A DNA stretch of 37,211 nt from Clostridia bacterium (GCA_018648645.1 JABGQS010000023.1:1-37211); one strand, 5' to 3'. Positions 23,492 through 31,897 are shown, counted from the first letter of the stretch. The notes: generated by a model not told the origin, from the sequence alone. Program-made: numbers and translations.

Positions 23492-24388
23492 TTATTTATT
23501 GTTGTGTTTTTCTACCACTTCTTTGATAGCGGCAATATGCGCAGGTGTTGTGCCGCAGCATCCGCCGAGGATATTCGCGCCCGCATCAATCATCTGCTCA
23601 ACAAACGCTGCCATCATCTCGGGTGTTTCGGGGAATACGTCAACGCCGTCTATGTTTTGCGGCAGTCCCGCATTCGCGTGCAGCAGTATCGGTGTGTCCG
23701 GCGCCGCTTCGCGCATCTGCGCAACGATAACGAGCATACGCTCCATACCGTTTCCGCAGTTTGTTCCGATAATGTCCGCGCCCGCTTCGAGAGCCGCTGT
23801 TGCAGCTTCTGCCGGCGCAACGCCCATCATGCTTCTGTAGTCGCCGCGTACAGTTTTTTCAAATGTAAACGTGCAGATAACTTCAAGGTCGGTGTTCTCT
23901 TTTGCCGCTTTCACAGCCAGCGTCGCTTCCTCGATATCGCTCATCGTTTCCACGCACACCGCGTCCGCGCCGCCGGCTTCAAGCGCGATTGCCTGCTCCT
24001 TAAACGCATCATACATTTCCTGCTCGGTCACTTCCTGTGTAATCAGCATTTTGCCTGTCGGTCCAATCGACGCGATAACCCAGTTGTCGTCGCCCGCCGC
24101 ATTCTTAGAACACCGCGCAGCCGCTTCGTTAATCTCGGCCACCCTGTCCGCCAAACCAAAATGCTCAAACTTAAAGCTCGTGCCGCCAAAGCTGTTCGCT
24201 TCAACCATGTCCGCGCCCGCATCGATATAGCTCTTTGCAATCGCGGTTACGTCGTCCGGGCGCTCCACGCACCAAAGCTCTGGGCACTCGCCCGGCTCCA
24301 GACCCTTCTTCTGCAAGAAAGTTCCCCATGCGCCGTCGCTAACCAAAATCTTTCCACTCTTTACAACATCAACAATTTTCTTTTGCAT
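23492..24388 (-). CDS. Homocysteine S-methyltransferase domain protein
   Basis: A 298-residue protein matching the homocysteine-binding barrel of MetH, betaine-homocysteine methyltransferase and MmuM. Zinc ligands are Cys211 (GTNCGNG) and Cys277-Cys278 (GGCCGTTPAHI), and the barrel starts VSDGAWGTFLQ. No cobalamin or folate domain is attached, so the methyl donor must come from another protein or a small molecule. Being the first gene of the CODH/ACS operon, 27 bases ahead of the core-MetE-like gene, it may accept methyl groups from a corrinoid protein; S-methylmethionine or betaine remain possible donors. The ATG at 24388 has an AGAGGT site; an ATG seven codons upstream has none. Confidence 0.88.
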   Translation of the reverse strand: MQKKIVDVVKSGKILVSDGAWGTFLQKKGLEPGECPELWCVERPDDVTAIAKSYIDAGADMVEANSFGGTSFKFEHFGLADRVAEINEAAARCSKNAAGDDNWVIASIGPTGKMLITQEVTEQEMYDAFKEQAIALEAGGADAVCVETMSDIEEATLAVKAAKENTDLEVICTFTFEKTVRGDYRSMMGVAPAEAATAALEAGADIIGTNCGNGMERMLVIVAQMREAAPDTPILLHANAGLPQNIDGVDVFPETPEMMAAFVEQMIDAGANILGGCCGTTPAHIAAIKEVVEKHNNK

Positions 24389-24922
24389 ACCTTGTAACCT
24401 CTTTCTCATTCATAATATTTATTCTTAATAGATTTTCTAAATTATAAACAACAGCTTGACAATAAATTCACATAAAGCCGCGCATATATACTCGGTTTTT
24501 CCGGATCCTACGGTGTATTAAAACAGTATTATTCGTATAATACGCCAATTTAATATACACCTGTCCATAGTGTCCGCTATAGTATATAACTTTTATAAAT
24601 TAAATACTAAAGAAATCTTGTCATTTTTATAAAAATCGTTGCCTTTTTTTATAAACCCCCGCATTCCTGCGCGCTCCCTCTATCAGACGCTCAGCTTTTT
24701 ATAATACCGCTGCTTTTATCCGCTTTTAATGCCGTTTTCTTACTGTTTTCGCGCGGTTTTCTCACCACCTAATAAGAAAATAATGCGGCACACATTTAAA
24801 AAACCGCATCCCGCATAGTATAACATCTTTTTTATAGTATATTCAAGCCGAAAGGGTCAAAATCAGCTTCGCCGACCGCCAACAATCCTATCGATTGCGT
24901 AACTCTCTAGCTCTGCACCGCC
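24389..24922 (-). promoter_or_regulatory. Long AT-rich leader/promoter region upstream of the CODH/ACS operon
   Basis: This 534-base gap has no credible gene. It is much richer in A and T than the coding DNA. A perfect TATAAT on the minus strand (24441-24446) lies about 53 bases before the first gene but lacks a good -35 box. Near the upstream side, ATGCGG/CCGCAT arms (24804-24809 and 24783-24788) with a T-rich tail may be the terminator of the 4-hydroxybutyrate operon. A tandem motif, ACTATAGCGGACA then ACTATGGACA (minus strand, about 24562-24584), and a nested palindrome (listed separately) suggest regulator binding. I found no cobalamin or SAM riboswitch blocks. Confidence 0.5.
24513..24560. 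repeat. Nested inverted repeat upstream of the CODH/ACS operon
   Basis: An inner perfect inverted repeat, GTATTAT-TCGT-ATAATAC (24526-24543), is flanked by outer arms GTGTATTAAA (24513-24522) and TTTAATATACAC (24549-24560), which pair except for a two-base insertion. It is about 125 bases upstream of the first gene. It could be an operator for a dimeric or tetrameric regulator. Confidence 0.6.
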
Positions 24923-25840
24923 TCACTCAAACCACTGCGGCAGCGCTTGCCTCATCGCGCTCATGTAAGCGCTCACCTGCTCGTCGCTTATCGTTTGGTA
25001 CGGCGGATACAACCGCATCGGAAAAGCCGGCATAAAGCTCTTTATATACAGCTTGTCGTACGCCGCGTCAATCACAGGCGTTGTGCACGTGCTAAACAGC
25101 ACTTCCTGAGAAACCGCAACCTCTTTTTCCAGCCGCACAATCTCGTCGATATCCTTTTCAATGCCCGCGTTATACAGCGCCCACCCGCTTGGCAGATGAG
25201 TTATAATGCTCGAGAACAACATGCTGCACTCGCCGAACAAACACCCATAACCATAGCCGCGCTCGCTCAAAATAAACTGAATGGGCGTATCAGCCCTCAC
25301 AACGTTAATCACGTCCGCTAACGAGTCGTTCATAAACTTCACCGCGACAAGGTTTGGAATCTGCTGTGCCAACCGAATATAATCCTTTGCTTTCAGCATC
25401 TTTTTGCTCCGCCCGCCGTTGTTGTAATGCATAAATCTGCATTCAGGAAACGGGTCGCACACTTGATGGAAAAAAACATCGACTTCCTCGTCCGTAAGCT
25501 CGCCCCAAGACGGGAACGATATTTGAAAGTCGCGCACCCCAAGCTCACACGCCACGCGAATGCGATTGATCATTTCCGAAGTCGAAAGACTGATAACACC
25601 CGCGATCGGCGTAACGCCCGTGTCGCTAAGCTCCTCAACCTGCACGCGCGTTATCTGCTCAAACTGCTCTTCGTCCACGCTATACCCTTCGCCCGCTGTT
25701 CCAAATGTATAGATAAACTTCACACCGCTGTCCACCAAAATCTTCAGACACTCTCTAAACATACCTTCTTCCAGCTTAAACTCGTGCGTCCACGGCACCA
25801 AAACTGTGGCAAGTGCCATTCTCGGATAACGTTTTTTCAT
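24923..25840 (-). CDS. DapA/NanA-family (dihydrodipicolinate synthase-like) lyase
   Basis: A 305-residue protein of the class I pyruvate-aldolase superfamily. The Schiff-base Lys is Lys168 (LVAVKFMND), the catalytic Tyr is Tyr139 in HYNNGGRS, and the carboxylate loop is GTAGEGYS (47-54) where classical DapA has GTTGE. The Thr-to-Ala change and the divergent YNNGGR suggest that this is not the lysine-pathway enzyme but a relative acting on another keto-acid. The ATG at 25840 follows AAGGAGAG; a GTG two codons upstream is too close to it. It is the last gene of the 4-hydroxybutyrate operon, 33 bases after the crotonase, so the product or substrate may be connected with that pathway. No specific reaction can be assigned. 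Confidence 0.82.
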   Translation of the reverse strand: MKKRYPRMALATVLVPWTHEFKLEEGMFRECLKILVDSGVKFIYTFGTAGEGYSVDEEQFEQITRVQVEELSDTGVTPIAGVISLSTSEMINRIRVACELGVRDFQISFPSWGELTDEEVDVFFHQVCDPFPECRFMHYNNGGRSKKMLKAKDYIRLAQQIPNLVAVKFMNDSLADVINVVRADTPIQFILSERGYGYGCLFGECSMLFSSIITHLPSGWALYNAGIEKDIDEIVRLEKEVAVSQEVLFSTCTTPVIDAAYDKLYIKSFMPAFPMRLYPPYQTISDEQVSAYMSAMRQALPQWFE

Positions 25841-25873
25841 CTTCACACTCTCCTTATTCGCATATGTTTCGCC

Positions 25874-26653
25874 CTACCGATTCTCGAATTTTCCCGGCTT
25901 TCTTTTGTCCACAAACGCTTCCATCGCGTTGTTTTGATCCAAAGTATCAAAACACTTCGCAAACAGCTCCGTCTCAACCAGCACCGCTTTATCAATCGTA
26001 AGCCCCGCGCCTTCGTTAACCGCCCGCTTGCATTGCGCCACCGCGACCGGCGCCTGCTGCACAATTTTCGCAGCAAGTCCGCTCGCCACCTCCATAAGCT
26101 CACCACGCGCTGCAATCTCATCTATCAATCCAATCCTTATCGCTTCCCCCACCTTTATTTTCTCACCCGCAAACATCATCCTTTTTGCTGCCGACATGCC
26201 GACAGTTCGAGCCAACCGCTGCGTTCCGCCATATCCGGGCGTGATGCCAAGCCCCGTTTCGGGAAACCCAAACAGCGCGTTTTGCGACGCAATACGAATA
26301 TCGCACGCAAGCGCAAGCTCCAGCCCTCCGCCCAGCGCATACCCGTTTATCGCGGCAATCACCGGCATCCGCAGCGTTTCCAGTTTGCTCATCACCATGT
26401 TCCCTTGCGCGCCAAACTCCTTCGCCTTCTCTTGCGTCAGGTCCTTCATCTCGCCGACATCCGCACCCGCGACAAACGACTTGTCACCCGCGCCCGTCAC
26501 AATCACGCAATACACATCCTTATCGCTTTGCACCTCATCCAACAGCTCGTCAAGCTCACCCAGCATCGCGATATTCAGCGCATTTAGCGCCTCCTCTCGG
26601 CTTATCGCGATCGTCGCTATATTCTCAGTTTTCTCATATTTTATAAACTGCAT
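25874..26653 (-). CDS. crt: Enoyl-CoA hydratase/crotonase
   Basis: A 259-residue crotonase-fold enzyme of normal length. The two catalytic Glu residues are visible as Glu112 (ALGGGLELALACD) and Glu132 (GFPETGLGITPGYGG); the oxyanion-hole regions are FVAGADV and ALGGG. It should hydrate crotonyl-CoA to 3-hydroxybutyryl-CoA, the step that follows 4-hydroxybutyryl-CoA dehydratase. The ATG is preceded by GGAAGG. It lies 46 bases after the CoA-transferase gene in the same operon. Confidence 0.93.
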   Translation of the reverse strand: MQFIKYEKTENIATIAISREEALNALNIAMLGELDELLDEVQSDKDVYCVIVTGAGDKSFVAGADVGEMKDLTQEKAKEFGAQGNMVMSKLETLRMPVIAAINGYALGGGLELALACDIRIASQNALFGFPETGLGITPGYGGTQRLARTVGMSAAKRMMFAGEKIKVGEAIRIGLIDEIAARGELMEVASGLAAKIVQQAPVAVAQCKRAVNEGAGLTIDKAVLVETELFAKCFDTLDQNNAMEAFVDKRKPGKFENR

Positions 26654-26699
26654 CTGTCACCTTCCCCACTTTTTCCGTATTAATATCATCTGTTATTTA

Positions 26700-28004
26700 C
26701 TATACAAAACTTTCGCTAAACCGCTTTTCCCACTCCGTAATCAACATGGGTCTAAACTTCGGGTGTGCAATTTCAATCAAGCTTCTTGCACGCTGCCTTA
26801 ACGTCTTGCCTTTCAGCTGCGCCGCGCCATACTCCGTCACAATATAATTTACATCGTTGCGCGATGTCGTCACCGTCGCGCCCTCATCCAAAATCGGCAC
26901 AATTTTACTGAACCTTCCGCTGCCCGCTGTGGACGGTATCGCGATAATGCTTTTGCCGCCAACTGCCATGTTTGCGCCGCGCACAAAGTCCACCTGCCCG
27001 CCGACCGCGCTTATTTGCTTGCTCCCCACGCTTTCGCTTGCAACCTGCCCCATCAAATCCACTTGCACGCACGAGTTGACCGACACCATTTTGTGATTTT
27101 TCATAATCACGGTCGGGTCGTTCACATAATCCACCGGATACATTTCGATTGATTCGTTGCCGTCCACAAAGTCATACAGCTTGCGTGTCCCCATCAAAAA
27201 CGAAACCACCGTTTTGCCGTTGTGAATCGTTTTGGCTGCGTTGTTGACAACGCCGCTCTCTATCAGCTCCACAACCCCGTCCGACAGCATCTCAGAATGT
27301 ATACCGAGATTCCGCTTATCCTTCAAAAACAACAGCACCGCGTCAGGCAGCGATCCGATGCCAAGCTGCAATGTCGCTCCGTTTTCGATCAAATCCGCGC
27401 AGTTCTTGCCGATTTGCTTCTCCACGTCCGATATTTCCGGCGGAGTCAGCTCAATTAAAGGCTCTGATATCTGCACAAACCAATCTATCTCTGACACATG
27501 AACGCTCGAGCGCCCCATCGTTCTCGGCATGTTCTCGTTCACTTGCGCAATCACAACCTCCGCCTGCTCCACCGCCGCTTTAGTATAGTCCACCGACACC
27601 CCCAGGCTCACGTATCCATTTTCGTCGGGCGGCGTCACCTGCACCATCGCCGCGTCCACTTTAAACTCCTCGCTGCAAAGCAGCCCCGGCAGCTGCGAAA
27701 AGAAACACGGCGTAAAATCTGCCCGACCGTCGTTTACTGCATCTCTAGTGCACGCGCCCACAAAAAACGAATTATGCCTGAAGTGCCCCTTCATATGCGG
27801 TTTGCAATACTCGCCCTTGCCCATAGCCACCATGTGCACAATTTCGACATCTACAAACTGCTTATAGTTTTTCACCATCGCGTCAACAAGCGCCATCGGC
27901 TCACCGATGCAATGTCCAAACACAACACGGCTGTGCGGGCGTATATGTTTCAGCGCTTGCTCTGCGCTGACACACTTTGCGTTATACTCCGCCTTCCAAT
28001 CCAT
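26700..28004 (-). CDS. abfT: 4-Hydroxybutyrate CoA-transferase (acetyl-CoA hydrolase/transferase family)
   Basis: A 434-residue family I CoA-transferase, matching the length of the Clostridium aminobutyricum enzyme. The catalytic Glu is Glu238 in GIHSEMLSDG, the same position as reported for that enzyme. Other family motifs are QLGIGSLPDAV and YGAAQLKGKTLRQRA. It transfers CoA from acetyl-CoA or butyryl-CoA to 4-hydroxybutyrate. The location next to the dehydratase decides the substrate; by sequence alone a Cat2-type or general acetate transferase would be possible. The start is separated by one base from the stop of the 85-residue gene, with GGAGGG upstream. Confidence 0.92.
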   Translation of the reverse strand: MDWKAEYNAKCVSAEQALKHIRPHSRVVFGHCIGEPMALVDAMVKNYKQFVDVEIVHMVAMGKGEYCKPHMKGHFRHNSFFVGACTRDAVNDGRADFTPCFFSQLPGLLCSEEFKVDAAMVQVTPPDENGYVSLGVSVDYTKAAVEQAEVVIAQVNENMPRTMGRSSVHVSEIDWFVQISEPLIELTPPEISDVEKQIGKNCADLIENGATLQLGIGSLPDAVLLFLKDKRNLGIHSEMLSDGVVELIESGVVNNAAKTIHNGKTVVSFLMGTRKLYDFVDGNESIEMYPVDYVNDPTVIMKNHKMVSVNSCVQVDLMGQVASESVGSKQISAVGGQVDFVRGANMAVGGKSIIAIPSTAGSGRFSKIVPILDEGATVTTSRNDVNYIVTEYGAAQLKGKTLRQRARSLIEIAHPKFRPMLITEWEKRFSESFV

Positions 28005-28005
28005 C

Positions 28006-28263
28006 TTAGCCCTCCGTACTTTTCAGCATCGCTATCGCGCTCGTTGCGTCCGCTTCGCTGCCGATATAAACTACCTCGTGCCTCTCGCCTACCTTTGCGC
28101 ACGCTTTGCCGCAGCCAACAATCACGATCACTTTGTCAAACACCCCGCCATCCTTATACGGCTTAAACGTATGCCCGCTTGCTTCACTTTTTATCCGCTC
28201 AACAGCGCGCACCCTCTCATACTCCGCGTTGCACCCGCCGCAATATTTCACACCAACCGTCAT
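28006..28263 (-). CDS. Small Cys-motif protein coupled to 4-hydroxybutyryl-CoA dehydratase
   Basis: An 85-residue protein with KYCGGCNAEYERV near the start (Cys8, Cys11) and VGCGKACAKV (Cys51, Cys55). The beta-strand pattern (VIVIVG, EVVYIG) suggests a compact alpha/beta fold with a metal or Fe-S site made by the two Cys pairs. I do not recognise an assigned function. Its ATG overlaps the abfD stop by 4 bases (ATGA) and its stop is one base from abfT, so it is locked between the two enzymes and probably serves them, perhaps in cluster or cofactor assembly of the dehydratase. That role is inference from context. Confidence 0.8.
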   Translation of the reverse strand: MTVGVKYCGGCNAEYERVRAVERIKSEASGHTFKPYKDGGVFDKVIVIVGCGKACAKVGERHEVVYIGSEADATSAIAMLKSTEG

Positions 28264-29723
28264 TGCGTCAGCTCTATAATGCCCGCAATATTCTTGGCAA
28301 GCGCCTTTTTCATATCCATGTTGCTTTGCCGCGAAATCATAATCCTTTGCGCCTGCGGAGAGCCTGCACCGTGCATCGACTCTGTTCGATACCCAACCGC
28401 CGCCGTCCCCAGCGATATGTTTTCAATCAGCCGCAAAATGCGCTGCCTGTGCTCCACCGGCACGCCGTCAGCTCCCTTCAAATACTTCTCCAAATACTTA
28501 CCCAGCTTCTCATCCTTAAAATCTTTGTCCGACGGCATGGTCACCATCAGCCCGCCCGCAATGTCCTCGGCAAGCCGCGCTATCTCGTACGGAAACCGCG
28601 TCACATTCTGCTTGCATATGTTCGCCAGCAGCATATCGATAATATAATTTCCCGCCTTCGTTTTGCTACCCTCCGCGCTGCACGCAATGCCACAGCTATA
28701 CAGCGTCTCGTTCAAATGCACCATCTCAATCAGCTTGTCCTTGATATGGCTTGCCTTTGGCACACCGTTATACTCGGCCGCAAGCGCCGCCGCGCCGATA
28801 AGCACATCCCCAACGCCCACTTTACACCCGCCATAGCTGCTTCTGTGATAGCCCGCAAACCGCTCGACCAGCATGCCCGCAAACTCCGTTTCGCCGTTCA
28901 TGAATATTCGCTCATTTGGTACAAACACGTCGTCGAAAATCACCACAACCTCGTGCCCGCCAAACTTGCAGTTCCCAAGGTCCACATCCGCATTGTCTTC
29001 CATTTTTCGCGTATCGCAAGACTGCCGCCCGTATATCATCAATATTCCGTTCGCGTCGCTCGGCACAGCAAAGCTGACAGCGTAATCTTTGTCCTCTTCG
29101 CGCATCGCGATGGTCGGCATCACCAACACCTCGTGCGAGTTCACCATGCCCGTTTGGTGCATTTTCGCACCGCGCACAACAATACCGTCGTCCCTTCGCT
29201 CCACTATCCGCAAATACATATCGGGATCGATCTGCTTTGTCGGCGGAAGCGACCTGTCGCCCTTGGGGTCTGTCATCGCGCCGTCCACTGTATAGTCTTT
29301 TTGCTGTATATACCTCCAATACTTCGTAAACTTTTCGTGATAGTCCGTGCCGTGCTTCTCGTCCATTTCAAACGTGGTGTTAAACATGGCGTTCGCCGCG
29401 TCCATACCCACGCACCGTTGAAAACACGCGCCCGTCTTCTGCCCCAGCAGCCGCTGCATCTTTATCTTTTTTATCAAGTCTTCGCTGCTTTGGTGCAAAT
29501 AATTAAACCGGTTGATAGTCTCGCCGTTCAGCGTAGACTTCGCCAGCATCAAGTCCTGATGTTCCGCTTTCTCCGCCAGCGCATACGTCATCGCCAAAGA
29601 GTTCATGGACGGCACAATAATCGGGTGCTCTGTCGGCTTATCAACCAGCTCACCAAACATATACACCTTCATATTCAGCTTCTCTAAGCTCTCAATATAC
29701 TGCGCTCTTGTCATAACTCCCAT
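28260..29723 (-). CDS. abfD: 4-Hydroxybutyryl-CoA dehydratase/vinylacetyl-CoA isomerase
   Basis: A 487-residue protein, close to the 490 residues of the Clostridium aminobutyricum enzyme. The unusual [4Fe-4S] ligands are Cys100, Cys104 (ACFQRCVGMDA), His293 and Cys300 (GYHRSSYGGCKVG), each one residue beyond the numbering of that enzyme. FAD-site regions such as GRQSCDTRKME and the C-terminal YRTESMHGAGSPQAQR are conserved. It dehydrates 4-hydroxybutyryl-CoA to crotonyl-CoA by a radical mechanism and is oxygen-sensitive. The ATG at 29723 is preferred because GGGAG lies 8 bases before it; another ATG 15 bases upstream arises from a tandem repeat and lacks a good site. It is the first gene of the operon. 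Confidence 0.97.
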   Translation of the reverse strand: MGVMTRAQYIESLEKLNMKVYMFGELVDKPTEHPIIVPSMNSLAMTYALAEKAEHQDLMLAKSTLNGETINRFNYLHQSSEDLIKKIKMQRLLGQKTGACFQRCVGMDAANAMFNTTFEMDEKHGTDYHEKFTKYWRYIQQKDYTVDGAMTDPKGDRSLPPTKQIDPDMYLRIVERRDDGIVVRGAKMHQTGMVNSHEVLVMPTIAMREEDKDYAVSFAVPSDANGILMIYGRQSCDTRKMEDNADVDLGNCKFGGHEVVVIFDDVFVPNERIFMNGETEFAGMLVERFAGYHRSSYGGCKVGVGDVLIGAAALAAEYNGVPKASHIKDKLIEMVHLNETLYSCGIACSAEGSKTKAGNYIIDMLLANICKQNVTRFPYEIARLAEDIAGGLMVTMPSDKDFKDEKLGKYLEKYLKGADGVPVEHRQRILRLIENISLGTAAVGYRTESMHGAGSPQAQRIMISRQSNMDMKKALAKNIAGIIELTQ

Positions 29724-29746
29724 ATTTTTTTCTCCCATATTTTTTT
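29717..29746 (-). repeat. Two 15-base direct repeats spanning the abfD start
   Basis: The minus-strand unit AAAAAAATATGGGAG occurs twice head to tail (29732-29746, then 29717-29731). Each copy contains an ATG and a GGGAG. The GGGAG of the first copy is the ribosome binding site for the ATG in the second, and the repeat length keeps both ATGs in frame. Confidence 0.9.
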
Positions 29747-30067
29747 CTTACAAATTGGTTATCCATCAGATGCACTATAATTTTCAAAATCCGCCACAAC
29801 GCAATACAAAAAATATACGCTTGGCATTCATTCTACCCCATTGTCCGGCTGCGTACCTGTCTCCTTAATTTTAAACAATTTTGCTGGCTTTGTCGATATT
29901 TATTTGGTTTTATAAGTTTGATTTTTCAAAAAGAGATAATGCCGGCTCACAGCCAAACACTACGCGCCCACGTATCCATAAAAAAATACGCATGCTTCGG
30001 CACACAATTCAGCAATATACACCGTCCCACCGCTCGTATTGGTCTATACCACCGTCGTTTACGCGCT
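29724..30067 (-). promoter_or_regulatory. Region between cysNC and abfD, with weak promoter and terminator signals
   Basis: This 344-base AT-rich gap has no recognisable gene. Near abfD a possible promoter has TATAGT (29774-29779) and TTGCGT (29799-29804), but with a 19-base spacer. Nearer to cysNC a short hairpin GGCT-GTG-AGCC (minus strand) followed by a T-rich stretch may end the sulfate operon; it is weak. No riboswitch class is evident. Confidence 0.4.
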
Positions 30068-31897
30068 CTACCGCTCCAAATACTTTTTCAAAGCGTCCAT
30101 CACATACTGCACCGCCTGCTCCAGGCTCTTGCCCGTGGTGTCAATATCAACGTCCGGGTTTTCCGGCACCTCATACGGGCTGCTTATCCCCGTAAAGTTT
30201 GGTATTTCGCCCGCTCTCGCCTTTGCGTACAGTCCCTTCACGTCCCGCTTTTCGCACTCAGCCAGCGGCGTCGAAACATAAATCTGCACAAACGCATCGC
30301 CAACTATAGTTTTCGCGTTTTCCCTGTCCTTTTCATAAGGCGATATAAACGAAGCCAGCGTAATCAGCCCCGCGTCGTTCATCAAACGGCACACCTGCGC
30401 AATCCTTCTGATGTTCTCCACACGATCCTCTTCCTTAAACCCAAGGTTCATGTTAAGCCCGTGACGCACATTATCGCCGTCCAGCAGCATGGTGTGCTTG
30501 CCCATCAAATGCAGCCGTTTTTCCACTTCGTTCGCCAGCGTGCTCTTGCCGCTGCCCGACAGCCCGGTAAACCACAACGTCAACGGTGTTTGCGCCTTTT
30601 GCACCGAGCGCTCAGCGCGAGTGATGTCCGTTTTGTGCCAAACAACGTTGGTCGAGCGCCTAAGCGTATGCACAATCACGCCGCACGCACTGGTTGCGTT
30701 GCTCACCCTATCCATAAATATGAACCCACCAAGCGCCGCGTTGTTTGCAAACTTGTCCACCACAATTTTCTGCGAAAACGCGATATCCACCGACGCAATC
30801 TCGTTTTTAAACAGCTTGTCCGCCGGTTTATGCTGCCCCGTATTCACGTCAATTTTATACTTGATGTTCATCACCGTCGCGGGTATGCTCATTGTACCGC
30901 ACTTCACGATATAATTTCTGCCGCTCAGCAGCTCCTCACCATCCATCCATAGTATATCCGCCGTCACCATATCCGAAACTTCGGGCTGCTTTGCGCTCGT
31001 TATCACGCAACCTCTCGACACGTCAATTTCCCTGTCCAAGCAAATCGTAACCGGCTGCCCGGCCCGCGCCCTCTTCGCTTTGCTGTCCCCCACATATATC
31101 TGCGAAACCTTCGCCGTTTCATTGTTTGGCAAAACGAGTATCTCACCGCCAACCTTTACGCTGCCCGTCTCAATCTGCCCCGCAAACCCGCGAAACTGCG
31201 CGTTCGGCCTGCACACCCGCTGCACAGGCATTGTAAAGCCCTTGTTGACTACAGCCGTCTCGACATCTATATTTTCCAAATATTCCAGCAGCGAGTCGCC
31301 CCTGTACCACGCCGTGTTTTCCGACTGCTCTGTAATGTTGTCGCCCTTTGTTGCGCACACCGGTATCACCTTTATAGATGTCAGCTCAAACTGCGCACAA
31401 AGCGCCTTCACATCTCTTTTAATCTCGTCAAACCTGTGCGGGTCATAATCAATCAAATCCATCTTGTTCACCGCAATCACGAAATGCCGTATGCCCATCA
31501 TCGCGCATATCCGCGCGTGCCGCCGCGTTTGCAGCAAAACACCCTGCGACGCGTCCACCAATATCACCGCAAGGTCAGCAAACGAAGCGCCCACCGTCAT
31601 GTTGCGCGTATACTGCTCGTGCCCGGGGCAGTCCGCGACAACAAACGAGCGCACCGAAGACGTAAAATACCGATACGCCACATCGATAGTGATGCCCTGC
31701 TCCCGCTCCGCCATCAGCCCGTCAAGCAAAAGCGAATAATCAATTTCGCCTTGGGCGCTGCCGACTTTGCTGCCGAGTATAAGCGCCTTCTCCTGATCTG
31801 CAAATAGCAGCTTTGCGTCATACAGCATGTGCCCAATCAGCGTCGATTTCCCGTCATCCACAGAGCCGCAGGTTATAAACTTCAGCAAACTCTTCAT
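30068..31897 (-). CDS. cysNC: Bifunctional sulfate adenylyltransferase subunit 1/APS kinase (CysN-CysC fusion)
   Basis: A 609-residue fusion. Residues 1 to about 420 are the CysN GTPase of ATP sulfurylase: GSVDDGKST (11-19), DCPGHEQY (89-96) and NKMD (144-147), followed by EF-Tu-like beta domains. Residues from about 425 are APS kinase (CysC), with the P-loop GLSGSGKST (445-453), the DGDN substrate motif and the FISPY segment. With CysD it makes APS from ATP and sulfate, then phosphorylates it to PAPS. The ATG directly abuts the cysD stop codon (TAGATG). The fused form is known in other bacteria. No APS or PAPS reductase is in the window, so PAPS use is unresolved. Confidence 0.96.
   Translation of the reverse strand: MKSLLKFITCGSVDDGKSTLIGHMLYDAKLLFADQEKALILGSKVGSAQGEIDYSLLLDGLMAEREQGITIDVAYRYFTSSVRSFVVADCPGHEQYTRNMTVGASFADLAVILVDASQGVLLQTRRHARICAMMGIRHFVIAVNKMDLIDYDPHRFDEIKRDVKALCAQFELTSIKVIPVCATKGDNITEQSENTAWYRGDSLLEYLENIDVETAVVNKGFTMPVQRVCRPNAQFRGFAGQIETGSVKVGGEILVLPNNETAKVSQIYVGDSKAKRARAGQPVTICLDREIDVSRGCVITSAKQPEVSDMVTADILWMDGEELLSGRNYIVKCGTMSIPATVMNIKYKIDVNTGQHKPADKLFKNEIASVDIAFSQKIVVDKFANNAALGGFIFMDRVSNATSACGVIVHTLRRSTNVVWHKTDITRAERSVQKAQTPLTLWFTGLSGSGKSTLANEVEKRLHLMGKHTMLLDGDNVRHGLNMNLGFKEEDRVENIRRIAQVCRLMNDAGLITLASFISPYEKDRENAKTIVGDAFVQIYVSTPLAECEKRDVKGLYAKARAGEIPNFTGISSPYEVPENPDVDIDTTGKSLEQAVQYVMDALKKYLER

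Noticed and set aside
24389-24922. Possible cobalamin riboswitch before the acs-cbi operon
   Set aside because: The conserved B12-box and the GCCACTG-type core were searched by eye on the minus strand and not found.
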